DNA of 64,000 nt. Origin: Gnetum montanum. Taxonomy: Eukaryota > Streptophyta > Gnetopsida > Gnetales > Gnetaceae. Below, piece after piece: positions 22,581 to 34,959 of the stretch. The stretch is taken from positions 680,116 through 744,115 of the forward strand of contig MNCI01017655.1 of assembly GCA_015680685.1 (NCBI GenBank), written 5' to 3'. Position 1 is the first letter of the stretch. Each line of letters starts with the position of its first letter. The notes beneath the pieces are model-generated. The model was not told the DNA's origin. It saw only the letters and a list, made by a program, of their open reading frames with translations, and did not search any database. Both the position numbers and the translations under genes were made by a program.

Positions 22581-23486
22581 TTATGGCTAAAACTTACTAA
22601 AAGAATTCTACATCAAGATCAACATCCACGTTACATATTTTAGTGCAAAGCTTAACAAAGATAAGTGAAGATAGTTAGCTTATATAAGGGAGTTCAATGC
22701 TATTATTCAAGCCTCAAAGAAGGCATGGTTTGCTTCGAAGGGAATTTAGGCTAAAACTATAGAGCCTTAGCTTTATAAACTTCATATGAATTAAATAGCT
22801 TCTCAAATTTAATTTTTTCTGAAAACATTTAGAGGGAGTAGTAAAAACCATAATTGAACGATTCCAACATTTGAATGAATAAAGTAATGAAGACTTTAAC
22901 TAGGAAAATTTGGAAAACCTAAAAGTAATTAATTACCTAAGGAGCATACTATGGTGATTTTCATGAGGATATGCTAGGATGAGTTGTGTAAGCTGCAAAT
23001 GGATTATTAATTTTTTTGAAAAGTAATTATGCATTGATGTTCAATCAAATGAAGCATGCTAGAAAATTGGTTGCAACCCAGTAAAAGATAAGATTTATCA
23101 ATCTTAGAGGAGATATTATTGGGTGTGCATGCTAAAATATGTTCTCTTTCATCAAAATGTGCATATGCCATATTTTCAAGGAACCATGCAATAAGAAGGC
23201 ATGTACCAACCATTAAAAAGTAACAAATAGAAAAAAATGAATATTGGCTTTTAAAAAAAAAACTTAAAAACTCTAAAAAAAACCCTAATAGGGCAGAAAA
23301 GTAGCTTATTCTAAATCTACCAAGAAGGCACTAACAAGACAAACAACTTCAATAATCTAAGGACTTAAATTTTGCACATTAATTTGCAATGCAATGCAAA
23401 TAGTACGTAAATGTTATGATTAACTTTTCTTCTCTCATTTCACTACCACCCTTTGTCTAAATTCCACATGCAATAGGAAATCAATA

Positions 23487-23696
23487 ACACATATGCTTAT
23501 TTTGAGATATAGAACATCTGGACACTTTCAAACAAGTCCCTATTGACCCTAGAACCCCTTGAATTCATCAAAATAGGCTCCACACCCCCAAACATGTCAA
23601 AATACCTAGAACCATTACCATTAAGGCCAACACAAGAAAACACAAACAAAAATATTATATTGACAATTATACAATGGTTGTGTGATATCCTCATCA
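23487..23696 (-). repeat. Truncated 3' LTR (family LTR-1)
   Basis: Matches the end of the LTR at 31686-32521: ATATGCTTATTTTGAG, CTCATCAAAATAGGCT, AAGGCCAACA, and ends GATATCCTCATCA like GATGTCCTCATCA at 32521. Similarity stops abruptly at 23487, so the rest of this LTR is lost. On the minus strand it begins TGATGAGGATATCAC. Confidence 0.75.
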
Positions 23697-23710
23697 TCTC
23701 TTCCATCCTT
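23697..23710 (-). other. Polypurine tract next to the truncated LTR
   Basis: The minus strand reads AAGGATGGAAGAGA immediately before the LTR start TGATGAGG, which fixes the orientation of the element as minus. Confidence 0.7.
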
Positions 23711-24057
23711 AAAAATATCATTCTTAATGACCCTTCACAAGTTGGAAGGCACCATGCCTCCATGACTCAAGGCCATCACACTTAGCACAATAATTAAGAC
23801 CTAATGCATCAAAAGAATCATGCAAATAATACCTTTTGAGGTTTTGGTTTTGAGCTTTTCTCACTCATGGAAGCTTGTCCTCATGCCCCACTATACTTCT
23901 TTCAATTAAGCATTTCCTTGGAATATCTTCTTTTTATCCCCATGATGACTCAAACATGTAACAAATGAAAATGAAGAAAAAACAAAAGGATTAAGCTTCC
24001 TTAACAAAACATCTTTTCTTCCCTTATTTTCCCTCTTCTTTACCTTCTACTTCTTGA

Positions 24058-25330
24058 TGTTTGGAAGACTACCACCTAGCTCCCTTTCACCATTAGCATC
24101 ACAATGTAGATTACCTTCATGTTGCTCATCGATTTCACAACCAAGACAATCAAATTCATCACTATTAATGTCCTCACCAACATCAATAATGATCTTCTCA
24201 TAATGACTACTACCATAGCCATCATTAGCAAATGCAAAATTAGACATACTACCATTATCAGTCTTGCTCTTACTAACAATGGCATCAAAAGTCACATTGC
24301 TTCTATCATTCACAACATGACTTATAATTTCATCAAATCACCACAATGATCATGATTCTCATAATCACCATTGAATAAACCACTACCAAGCTGAAGTGAA
24401 AAACTAGCATCCATCACACTAACTTTAACATGAAAGACATTACTACCATTTACAAGGTAAAGCTTAGACTCACTTATCTCTTCATGGCTTCTTCCATCCA
24501 TCTTGGGTTCAACTTGATCTTCCATACGTGGCTGTTTAATCTCATTAAAGCTTGAATATTCAAGATCCCAAATAGAAGTTCCCAAATCAAATGGTTCCTC
24601 CTCTTTAAAGAATTCATCAATAGCTTCTTCATCCCGGTTTCGAGGTAGCAACTCAAAAGGTATACTCTCTTCCATGGCTTTAACATCAAATTCATCAAAA
24701 ACATCATCAAAGTAATAATTTTTTCACATACCTTGGCTAGAAGACTCACCTCTCTCCCATGAGATAGCCTCAACATGACTTAGAATCTTCTTTCCTTGGT
24801 AGATAGAATGAGTATCATACCTTCTAGTGCTACATTTGATCCTTCTTAAAGAAGTCCCATGATCTTTGCCACTCCTTTGGCTTTGATTGTTCACCTCCCA
24901 TAACTTATGAGGTATGAACTTTCCTTGATTAGCAACATACACCATCTTGGACTTTGAAGATTTCTTGGTTCTTTTGATGAAGCTCTTGATTTCCTCTCTT
25001 GAAACCTTTGAGTATTGAGCACTCCTTTGCTCAATAAGAGATACTTGAAAACTCCTTTTTTTCATTAACCTCTACTTCACCAAATCCTTTATCTTCCTTC
25101 CTTCCTTGATGGCTAGAAGATATTCTCTCAATTCTTCTTAAAATATTTTTCAAGTTAGTCTTAAATTTCTTCATACCCATTCTTCTTGAAGTTTCTACAA
25201 AATTTTCATGCATATGAATCTTTACTTTAGGAAGAACTTCCTGCAGTTCAACCACAAAAGCCTTAAAGAAACCTTTGAGCTCTTAAAGCTCTTGTTCAAG
25301 CTCTTGATTAGTCTTCTTCTTACGATCCAT
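24058..25330 (-). pseudogene. Gag-like and acidic linker relic of the LTR-1 element
   Basis: On the minus strand Met at 25330 (MDRKKKTNQELEQEL) opens a coiled-coil-like N-terminus, followed by ELQEVLPKVKIHMHENFVETS (25255-25031 stretch), a basic Ser/Lys/Arg-rich part (25065-24724, KSKMVYVANQGKFIPHKLWE) and a strongly acidic part (24675-24060; EEEPFDLGTSIWDLE). Frames change at least twice. No zinc knuckle, protease, RT or integrase is visible, so this is a non-autonomous or deleted copy. The acidic part is clearly homologous to 39093-38660 in the split element (EEEKPLDLETSMWNL). Function as gag is inferred from its position after the primer site. Confidence 0.55.
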
Positions 25331-25502
25331 ACCTTTCATAGGTCTAAAGGTAAAACTTAATGCAACAAGAATGATACCCAAAAGCAAATGCACAAATATT
25401 CATAACAATGTTCCTTTTATTCAAACAAAAACACCAAGCTTCACCATATAAGTGTAATCTTTAAGCAATTCACTTCAAACCATAGCCTTTCAAATACATT
25501 GG

Positions 25503-26091
25503 TGTAACAATGTTGCCCCAACATTGTTCAGCATCCTAAGGAATTCATTGAGATCCAATGGATCTAGGGCGGAAGACCTTGGGAAAACACCTCTAACAAA
25601 CAAGCAACCCTTGGAAGGGAGCAAGAGATAACACAACTTCTCAAAATATGAGAATGCACCTTAAGGAGAATGACTTAACTTTGAACAAGGACCTTTGCAA
25701 ACAAGTACACAAGCAATCTTGTAGACAACATCGATGGAAGGGAAAAAAATGCATCTACAAGGGGGTGGCTCACCCCCAGATCCCTCATGATCTAGTATAA
25801 GGTTTGGCTTGGCACTACACCAAAACTATCTAGTCTTGGCTTCCTTCATATCTGTGACCACCACAGAATCAGGGCCATGTAGTTCTCCGTGTAGTTCTCC
25901 GTGTGAGGGTAGTATGAAGAGGACTTAGAGAGGGGTGCAACAGGAGGGAGTCCTACTACTGGCTTGGTACCACTAAGTTGGGATGGGTTTTCTAACACTT
26001 GAGTGTCACCCAAGGATGCCTCAGAGTGTTTCATGGTCCTTGAACCATGGGGATGGCCCAAGAGAATCGCTACCTTGAGACATCTCTCACA
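25503..26091 (-). repeat. Solo LTR (family LTR-2) with ATTGG target duplication
   Basis: TGTAACAATGTTGCCCC at 25503 to CATCTCTCACA at 26091, 589 bp. Both flanks are ATTGG (25498-25502, 26092-26096). A related LTR at 30927-31501 has a primer site and internal DNA attached. A perfect 10-bp inverted repeat with a 3-base loop lies at the LTR edge (AACAATGTTG, 25506-25515; complement 25519-25528). Solo LTRs arise by recombination between the two LTRs of one element. Confidence 0.85.
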
Positions 26092-26260
26092 ATTGGTGCT
26101 TAATTATCAAAAAGAAACTTAACCTTACAAGATTCAAGAAATCTTTATTAATCTTAGGTTCTCCAAATCCTAAGTTGCTATAATGATCAATAATTCTTTA
26201 AATTTCTTTAAAAGCTTAATGAAGATTGCCAATTTATGTGTGGATTCCTCCAAACCAAGT

Positions 26261-26272
26261 GCTTTGATACCA
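26261..26272 (-). other. Primer-binding site, initiator-Met tRNA type (LTR-1 element)
   Basis: The minus strand reads TGGTATCAAAGC, one change from the plant initiator-Met site TGGTATCAGAGC. It lies 3 bp from the LTR-1 end. Confidence 0.8.
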
Positions 26273-26275
26273 ATT

Positions 26276-27044
26276 TGGTGTGGAACATACCTTAATAGAT
26301 TCCAAAATAATCCATTCCACAAGTTTTCTAAGCAAATTAAGCTTAGCGAATGAGAACAACACAAAAGAATGGAGAAAATTCTCCCTTTTATTAAGACAAC
26401 TCTTCATTCTAGAGAAATATATCAAGATTAAGAAACCAAGCTTAACTCACAACTCTCCCAAGGATCTTAAAGGCTATACATGTCCCCTCTCAATCCTTAG
26501 TTGCTTACACTTTAAGCTTAAGCTCAAGCCTAGATACTTATAAGAGATTCTTTCAACCTCTCTCAAGTGCTCTCCCTTTTCTCTCACTCAATTTCCCTTG
26601 CACAAGCTCTTTCCTTGAGACTAAGATTTTTTTTTCCTTCAACCTACCCAAACTCAAGCCTTGGACACTTTTTAATAGCTTCTCGTGATTGTTCATCCTC
26701 TCAACATTCAAATCACAAATTAATTTTCATGATTCACCAAAGTAGATGTCTTATAGGCAAAGGAGACATCTTGTATGGTGTAGATGAGTTGTAGGAGACA
26801 TCTTGCATGCAAAAGAGATGTCTATCTTGCAAGGGAGATGTCTATAATGTGTGAGAGATTCCTATAGTCTAGGAGAGATGTCTATCCTAGCAAGACTAAA
26901 AATAAATATGCTTATTTTGAGGTTTGGAACATCTGGATACCTTCGAAACATGTCCTTGTTGACCTTGGAACCCACTGAACTCATAAAAATAGGCTTCAAA
27001 TATGCCAAAACACCATGGAATTATCACCAACAAGGCCAACAATT
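26276..27044 (-). repeat. 5' LTR (family LTR-1), truncated at 27044
   Basis: Starts (plus-strand view) TGGTGTGGAACATACC next to the primer site and follows the copy at 31686-32521 almost without gaps up to AAGGCCAACA at 27044, where similarity ends. On the minus strand a TATA-like CTTATAAGTATCTAGG lies near 26545-26530. U3 carries six AGACATCT/AGATGTCT boxes (26745-26890). Confidence 0.8.
26745..26890. repeat. AGACATCT / AGATGTCT box cluster in LTR-1 U3
   Basis: Six copies of AGA(C/T)(A/G)TCT, most inside GGAGACATCT or GGAGATGTCT, in both orientations, spaced 15-35 bp. The same cluster is in the second LTR-1 copy (32155-32300). Confidence 0.85.
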
Positions 27045-27654
27045 GTGGTTCACAAGGATACATCATTGCCTATTACCATTAGACCTAAACAATAAATGCA
27101 TGAGTCAACAAGAACATTTTGCCCATATGAGAACCAGGTCCTCAAGATAGTTTTACAAAGAATGGGCTTCACCAACATCAACTACCAACTCAAAATAATA
27201 CATGACTCATCCCTGTAGGATTTACAATAAGAAAAGTCTACTAGAGAACCTCAACAAGGAAGTTCCTCTAAAGCCCCAAAAGTTGAGAGAGAGTACAAAA
27301 GATCATGCCTTGCTTACAAGAGAAGAGATATCTACATTTAGTCTACATCAACAACATGGTCTCACAAGGGAGTTTCCATGAATTCCACCATGATAGCAAC
27401 ATCTTATCTTTGAAAACAAGTTCCAAGAGTTCAAGGACATGGGACCACTGCTTGGAACAAGTCCCAACTATCAATTGCTTCTAGATCCCATCTAGGGAAC
27501 AAATATCTTGATACAACCTACATTATTATTTCAAGAACTAAAGAGGGTATCCATTGGAATGGAGAATGACCCCTCATAAGACTAGAGAATCACCAATAAA
27601 TAGAGTGCTCAATCATGCTATCCCACCAGAAAGGTTAGGACACTCACATAATGT

Positions 27655-27765
27655 AACAATACATGAGAGAAATGGGATAATACATTAGAGAGAGATGGTG
27701 TGATACATCAAAGTACACAAGGAACATAGTACATGAGGGAGATGGGGTAATACACCATAGCCCAT
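27655..27765. repeat. Short degenerate tandem repeat
   Basis: About four units based on ACATGAGAGAGATGGGGTAA (TACA), roughly 25-35 bp apart. Confidence 0.65.
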
Positions 27766-27932
27766 AAGGCACCATAAGTCCTGAGTCATGAGAGCACACT
27801 ATAGTCTTCAAAAGCACCAATAAGTCCCAAGTCATGAAAGTGCATCATAGCCCTTAAAAGCACTAGAAGCAACAAGTCATTAGAGCATACCATAGTCCAA
27901 AAAAGCACCAGAAGCCCCCAATCATGAGAGCA
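27759..27932. repeat. Four-copy ~45-bp minisatellite
   Basis: Units start ATAGCCC or ATAGTC, contain AAAAGCACCA and AAGTC, and end TCATGAGAGCA plus a short tail. Four units follow head to tail. Confidence 0.85.
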
Positions 27933-30912
27933 TAGGCTCAAGTGTTTTTCAAGCACATATAGGTCCACCAGGTAGGGCCACCAAGAGAATTCAACAATTT
28001 TTGTAACTATAACATCATTTATTCAAGGATGGACAACCATTCCAAAGCTTGCAAAACTGCTCCAAAATTGCATCAAGCCATGGAAGAGGGAGTCTAGGTG
28101 CTGATACCCAAAACTCAACTCTACTCTATAGCCAAACATAATAGCATCACAGTTGATTTGAAATTTTAGTCTCCATTGCAATTCACATGGCCACCACGAA
28201 GCACCCACTATCAAGATCAAGTTTATCAAACCAATTTTTCTGAATTGTAGGCTACTTTCCACCATTGATCACTTGTGAAGGATTTCTGTTAGTCAAGAAA
28301 CTCGAGAGGAAGAGTTCCCAAAATTTATCTTGTCTCAAGAACGTTCACCAAAGGACACACCATTATGGAACACCATCAGTACAAAGCATAAGTTTGAGAG
28401 CACTTTGGACAAGAACATGCCCTGGCCTCCTCATTACAACATCATTTATCAACAATAGGGTTTTCAATAAGGCTTTCAGTAGAAAGACACATTAGGGCAC
28501 AAAGGCCACTTACTACATAAAGAGGAAGTGCTTCAAGAACAAGCATAAGGAAAACATCGTACATCATGTTTGGCCTTGTCACAGGGTGTGGCGTAGTCAT
28601 ACAATAAGGAGACAACTGATTCACATAGGGATATAAGATCTAGCACTTTTGTGTGCATAAACTATTGAAATTGAGTACATCACAAGATTACATTACAATC
28701 TCACACACTTGAGGATATGAATACATTTAGTGGGCATAATACATGACATTTGGAAATGCCACCTAGGCCTAGAAGGTTATAGGACAAACTACTCAAGCCC
28801 ATCCTAAGTTGAAAAGGTTTAGGCCACCAGGAGCACACCAAAGCTGCACCATGTTATTATGAGAAAAACCTATCTCTGTGTCTGCACATACATGAAAAAC
28901 TATCACACTGCACTACATGTATGTGAAAAACTTTCACACTATCACACTGTATTGCTTGTACATGAACAACTAGCGCATTACCATTGAATGAAAATGAACC
29001 AAGACACAAATGCAACAATCAAATAATGTGGGACACCAATCAAGAGTCCACCACCTATAATAGTGGGACCTCAAAGCATTGGCCACTTCTAGGCCATTAG
29101 TATATGGCATGGCTAAGGATAGTATTCTATGCCATCTGCTAATCCAATATCCTTAGAGTTTAGGATGGACCACCATCCTCTGTTAGTGCTCACCTAGCAC
29201 TGAGAGGCAAAAAAATCATGATGCACTAGCTGCTTAACCACAACAATGGCACTGATAAATCCACAACCCAATGTTGGGATTTTGAGACGAAGTAACTAAT
29301 TCATGAAGGCCTCAAGAGCACATATCTTGCCCATAGACATAGTGCTCATAGAATCAACTAAGGTCACCACTAGCCACATCTTTATACTTGTGCTACCTAC
29401 AAGACTAAGAAAATAGCTTAGAAATAGAGAAGTTAGTAGGAACATGATTAGCACATCAACTTCATATACAACCATCAAGCATGGTCACACGATAGAGAAA
29501 TATCAATCTCACAACATCATAAAGAGCAAGACCTTAGCAATATGCATAGAGATCAATCATGCAAAACATTGATGGATTAATTAGATACACTCACACAAAA
29601 GAGGATATCATGAGGCACACCTAAAGAGAGAACTAAAACACTCTCAAAATTCTAGGATTACATACAACAAACATTCCCAGCCACTAACATTGGTTTTCAC
29701 TAGGATCAAAATCTCAACAAATTCATAAGAGGCATGGACAATAGTGATTCGTTATCTGAACATGAACATAAGGAGGGAGACCAAGGTCTAGCCAATAATA
29801 GGTCTCAACAAAGCTCCAACTCTTGATATGAAGAGCAACATTAAACATGATGTGCCCACAAGGAAGACTCTCATGAAAAGAGGTGAGGTATCACAAGAAC
29901 CAACAATAGGATGACCTACTCCAAAAGGTCTCCAAATCAAAATGCCCAAAGAAATGTCACCAATCAAAGAGGTGATGCCACAAAACTAAGGGCAACACAA
30001 CTAGCTCAAACAAGGGAGCACAACACACAAGAGGTTTGCAACAACGACAACCATGCTCAAAGCACAAGAAATTATCAAAACAAGGACCACAACAATTTGG
30101 TCTTGGGATGGCACACATGACCTTAAAATGCAACCTCAAAAATCCCAACAATGAGTCATCACACTACATAGAGCACAAAGCCTTACGTTATGAACGATAG
30201 ACACCACGAAAGAGACACCCGTGTAGAATTTGAAAATGCAGCTAAGGAAGACATGCCTACATAACTAGACAAACATGTAATCACAAACATGAGCTTACAA
30301 AGTCTACCGATAATGGTCTTGATCCACCTAGAACAAGGCTCACCAAGAGCACATGTCTGAAGGCCCTTCATCTTGAGGTACCTGGGAATCAATATGTCCC
30401 ATTGTAGTTCCCATGCTTACTATATCTAGGATGAGTGGGAGTGCAAGGATACCACATTCAGCACAATTCAATCAATGCCATCTCGATACATGTCATCTAG
30501 GTGGAGATTGAAGTGGAGACTAGATCCAATTCATCCTAGATGAATCACATGAGACCAAAGGTAAGAGTTGCTCAAGCAACAACAATTTATATGTTGTCAG
30601 TAGAACTCTCTTCTGCCATATCAAAGTAAAATCGCAATTGGTCCAACCATAAGTACATTAGTGGAGCACAATACCATAATGCAATTATATACATCCTCCA
30701 AGAGAACAACATACATTAGTTGCTCAAAACATAACATCAACCCAATAATGAGGAATGCAAGAATCTTACCATAAGGTAACTCTTCGAAGAACACATACAG
30801 ATATGATCCTATATCATCCAAATATCAATATGAAAGGACCATAAATAGAAATTGCTCGATGGTGTAACATAGCCAAAGGGCACATGCATATTGCGATACA
30901 ATTAAAAAAAAT

Positions 30913-30924
30913 GCTTTGATACCA
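30913..30924 (-). other. Primer-binding site, initiator-Met tRNA type (LTR-2 element)
   Basis: The minus strand reads TGGTATCAAAGC, two bases from the LTR-2 edge at 30927. Confidence 0.8.
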
Positions 30925-30926
30925 TC

Positions 30927-31501
30927 TATAACAACATTGCCCCAACATTGTTTGGCACCGCAAGAAATTCATCAAGATCCAATGGACTTGGGGTGGAAGA
31001 CCTGGGGAATACACCTCTAACAAGCAAGCAACCCTTGGAAGGGAGCAAGTGGCAACACAGCTTCTTAAAATATGATAATGCACCTCAAGTAGAACTACTT
31101 AATTTTGAACAAGAACCTTTGCAAACAAGTACATAAGAAAACCTATAGACAACATTGGTGGAAGAGAAAATGATGCATTTACAAGGGGGTGTCTCATTCC
31201 TAGATCCCCATGATCTAGTACAAGGTTTGGATAAGCATCACACCAAAACTATCCAGTTTTAGTTGCCTACATATCTGCGCCCACCACAGAATCAAGGCCA
31301 TGTAGTTCTCCGTGTGAGGGTAGTATGAAGAGGACTTAGAAAGGGGTGCAACATGAGGAGTCCTATTACTGGCTTGGTACCACCAAGGTAGGATGGGTTT
31401 TCTAACACTTGAGTGTCACCCAAGGATGCCTCAAAGTGTTTGATGGTCCCTAAACCATGGGGATGGCCCAGGAGAATCACTACCTTGAGACATCTCTGAA
31501 A
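30927..31501 (-). repeat. 5' LTR of the LTR-2 element
   Basis: Counterpart of 25503-26091. The terminal TG has become TA, and the far end CATCTCTGAAA is followed by ATTGG (31502-31506), the same target duplicate as in the solo copy. Shared blocks include CATGTAGTTCTCCGTGTGAG, TTTTCTAACACTTGAGTGTC and CCATGGGGATGGCCC. Confidence 0.85.
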
Positions 31502-31670
31502 ATTGGTGCTCAATTATTAAAAAGAAACTTAACCTTACAAGATTCAAGCAATCTTTACTAATCTTAGGTTCTTCAAATCCTAAGTTGCTATCATGATCAA
31601 TAATTCTTCAAATTTCTTCAAAAGCTTGATGAAGATTACCAATTTATGTGTGGATTCCTTCAATCTAAGT

Positions 31671-32521
31671 GCTTTGATACCAATCTAGTGTGGAGCATCC
31701 CTCAATAGATCAAAAAATAATCCATTCCATAAGTTTTCTAAGTAAATTAAGCTTAGTAAATAAGAAAAACATAAAAGAATGGAGAAAATTCTCCCTTTTA
31801 TTAAGATAACTCTTAATTGTAGAGAAATATCACAAGATTAATGAGCCAAGCTTAACTCACAACTCTCCCGAGGATCTTAGAGGCTACACATGTCCCCTCT
31901 CAATCTTTAGTTGCTTGCACTTCGAGCTTAAGCTCAACCCTATATACTTATAAGAGATTCTTTCAACCTCTCTCAAGTGTTCTTCCTTGCCTCTCACTCA
32001 ATTTCCCTTGCACAAGCTCTTTCCTTGAGACTAAGCTTTTTTTTCCTTCAACCTATCCAAACTCAAGCCTTGGACACTTATTAATAGCTTCTCGTGTGAT
32101 CTTTCATCCTTTCAACATTCAGATCACAAATTGATTTTCATGATTCACCAAAGTAGATGTCTCATAGGCAAAGGAGACATCTTGTATGAGTGTAGATGAG
32201 TTGCAGGAGACATCTTGCATGCAAAGGAGATGTCTATCTTGTAGGGGAGATGTCTATCATGTGTGAGAGATGGATATAGTCTAGGAGAGATGTCTATCCT
32301 AGCAAGACTAAAAATAAATATGCTTATTTTGAGGTTTGGAACATCTAGACATCTCCAAAACAAGTCCTTGTTGACCTTGGAACCGACTAAACTCATCAAA
32401 ATAGGCTTCAAAATATGCCAAAACACCATGGAATTATCACCAACAAGGCCAACAAAAGAAGACACACATAGACAAACAATTACATGGAGAGTTATACAAG
32501 GGTTAAGTGATGTCCTCATCA
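31671..32521 (-). repeat. LTR-1 second copy with primer site
   Basis: An initiator-Met-type primer site (about 31671-31683) is followed by the LTR from about 31686 to GATGTCCTCATCA at 32521. The minus-strand TATA-like motif CTTATAAGTATATAGG is at about 31957-31942. It is the longest LTR-1 copy here and defines the family's far end. Confidence 0.8.
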
Positions 32522-34959
32522 ATCAAATTGTCTTTGAATTAATAGCTTTTAAAATATTTGTTTTTACTAATATCAAATAAATACCCATTAAACATATAAG
32601 AATACCCATTGAATAAATATATAGCCTTACATATTACAAGTATTAAATAAGCCATCCTTTAGGGTGATGGTAAATTACTTACATTGGTTTCCAAGTAGTA
32701 ATAGTTGAATTGGAGCTTAGAGGTAAAACTCCAAAGAAAACCATCCAAATACTTGATATCGTTTTCTTCTATTACAATTACTATATTTTGTTATAGTTAA
32801 ACTCTACGAATCAGTAATTATTTGGCTATGTAAAATTTAAGAGTGCTAAAGTAAAGCAATTAAGTTAACTTACTTGTAGCAGGTCATGGATATGATTCCA
32901 AATTTAGTTGTTTTGACATTTTTACTACACAATGGATGCAAAGTATATATTGAGAGATGTTAATCATCATTTTAATATTTTCTTCATGCTAGAAATAATT
33001 TTTTGGGTTATGCTTTATTCTATTTTATGTTGAATGAATTAGCATAAATTCTAATCAAAATGCAATATTGATTTGCTAAAGATTGATTAACTCTTTGAAA
33101 CATAAATTTTATCATTGTTGCATGATTGTTAGGCTATCATGTAAGTTTCTTAAAACGTTTTCATAGCAATTTTTAGCCAATTCTTGTGCACTTACAACCC
33201 AACATGTAGCACTACATAAAATAGTAAGTTTGATCAAGATCACATAGAGCACCACTTGTTTGTCACCATTTTGATGACTCTACCTCATTATGATTTCTTA
33301 TATCTTTATAAACTTCATCATTTAATTGAAGCATTTATCTTGGGCAATGGAATTGTTTGTAATAAAATAATTTTTTTGATGCTAAATTATGACTTGCGTC
33401 TCATCACTATTTCTACTTTTAATTAAACTACATTCCATGTATATAGAATTCCTTTTGCAAAACTAATTTTTATGCTTACTAGAATTAAGACTATGACTTA
33501 GGGTTTCTATACTAAGGCTGTTAAAACTAAGCTAACACCACATTGTTTAAGATATTGAACTTAACTTTTTTTTTTATGAACTTAGCATCTCATTATTAAG
33601 AGACTAAACTTAAAATACTATTTTATGAATCACTTACTTTAACATTAATAACTATTAAGTAAGCATTAAATGCAAACCTTGGCTACCAACTGAATGAAAC
33701 AATTTGTCCATAATCACAACCCAAGACATAAAGCCAACATAATACATTATAAGAATTATAAAAGAATATAAAGATAATAAATGATAAAGTGTAATAGTAA
33801 TTGACACACTCTTGCTTGCAAATCCTTGTCAAACAATAAATTAACCACCTGAGCTACATAAGATACCTTTCATTAGTTGCTTTGTATTCAAATCTTTTAA
33901 TTTACCCTCGTGAATGAATTCACCCCTGTTGTCACCAATCTAGCCTATGAAAAACTTAAATGCACTAAAAAGTGAACCTGAGAGGGCTAGGCCTTAATCC
34001 AATGGGTACACTCATAAGATTTCTACCTTGAGGTATTAGGTTCAAAGCCTAGTACAAGTACCCCATGCTAGCTTAGAGGCATGTTTCAACTATAGATAGT
34101 GCAATCCAAACTTTTTAACCCATAGGATCTCTAGTAGATTAACCTATGGGACATTGTCTCAACCTGTCATGCATGATTGTTAGTCCATTTGCACATGCCC
34201 AGAACATTGGCTATCATGACAAAAGTGTCTCCAATGTGCCTTAACACCCATGCATGAATCATGCATACACCATAGTCTCTTGTGAAGGCTTGGCTTTGTG
34301 AAAAATTCTAAGTATATGTCCATACAAATATGGTAAAAAATTAGATAAAAAAACTTGGACTTTCAACTAACTTGATAATGGAACTATATATCACTATTCT
34401 TGAATAAGATTTAAACCATTTTTTTATTTTATTTAAACAAGTGTTCCTATGCTAGTGAGCCCACAAGGATAGGACTAAGCCTAATTAATGATGATTGTTA
34501 GATATACATGAGGTAGCACAATGAGCATGTAGAGTATTAATGCATAATGAAAATAATAACCTATCATAGTATCACGACTTGTGCCCACTGCCTACATGGT
34601 TATAAAGACAATGCCCTATCATGGCTATGTAAACTATCCATGCAAACTATCCATGCTTTTGTTTGTTTGGGTTGGTTTGGCCACCAATTTTGTTTATGTT
34701 GAATGACATCTTCTTACCTTTTAGTTGTTGGCATAGTTCACATGACAACGCTTCCCCTTGTTTAGTTCCTTTGGTTCCGGCTATATTGATATCGCAATCT
34801 AAAGATCTTTGTGTGAATTTCTTGTTCTAATATCGCGCTTTTGAGTTCTTTCTCATGGAAAAAACTTCATTTGTTTCACGAGAGGTTGACAAACCTTTGA
34901 AGCTACTTATCCGGCAACCAGGCCTGGTAGGCATTGACAGGTAAAGCTCTAAAGTTTTA
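32522..34959. other. AT-rich intergenic DNA
   Basis: No coding sequence recognised. One tRNA-derived SINE-like sequence lies at 33980-34080. The segment from 34780 approaches the duplicated sequence. Confidence 0.5.
33980..34080 (+). repeat. tRNA-derived SINE-like head
   Basis: A box A-like TAATCCAATGGG (33995-34006) and a perfect box B GGTTCAAAGCC (34039-34049), 33 bp apart, as in pol III type 2 promoters. The sequence around them does not fold into an obvious functional tRNA, so a SINE head is preferred. Confidence 0.6.

Larger units (their letters stand above)
20811..23486. other. AT-rich intergenic DNA
   Basis: No gene recognised. It contains a degenerate direct repeat (21437-21738) and a SINE-like remnant (22478-22580). 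A minus-strand frame at 21496-21233 (88 residues, Lys/Phe-rich) has no recognisable domain. Confidence 0.5.
27045..30912 (-). other. Non-coding internal region attached to LTR-2
   Basis: About 3.9 kb, A/C-rich on the plus strand, with no recognisable retroelement domain on either strand. It ends at an initiator-Met primer site beside the LTR at 30927, so it is best read as internal DNA of the LTR-2 element in minus orientation, of the large non-coding (LARD-like) kind. It contains two short tandem arrays (27655-27765; 27759-27932). Confidence 0.55.

Noticed and set aside
34039-34049. tRNA gene based on a perfect box B
   Set aside because: No convincing acceptor or anticodon stem around it; a SINE head fits better.
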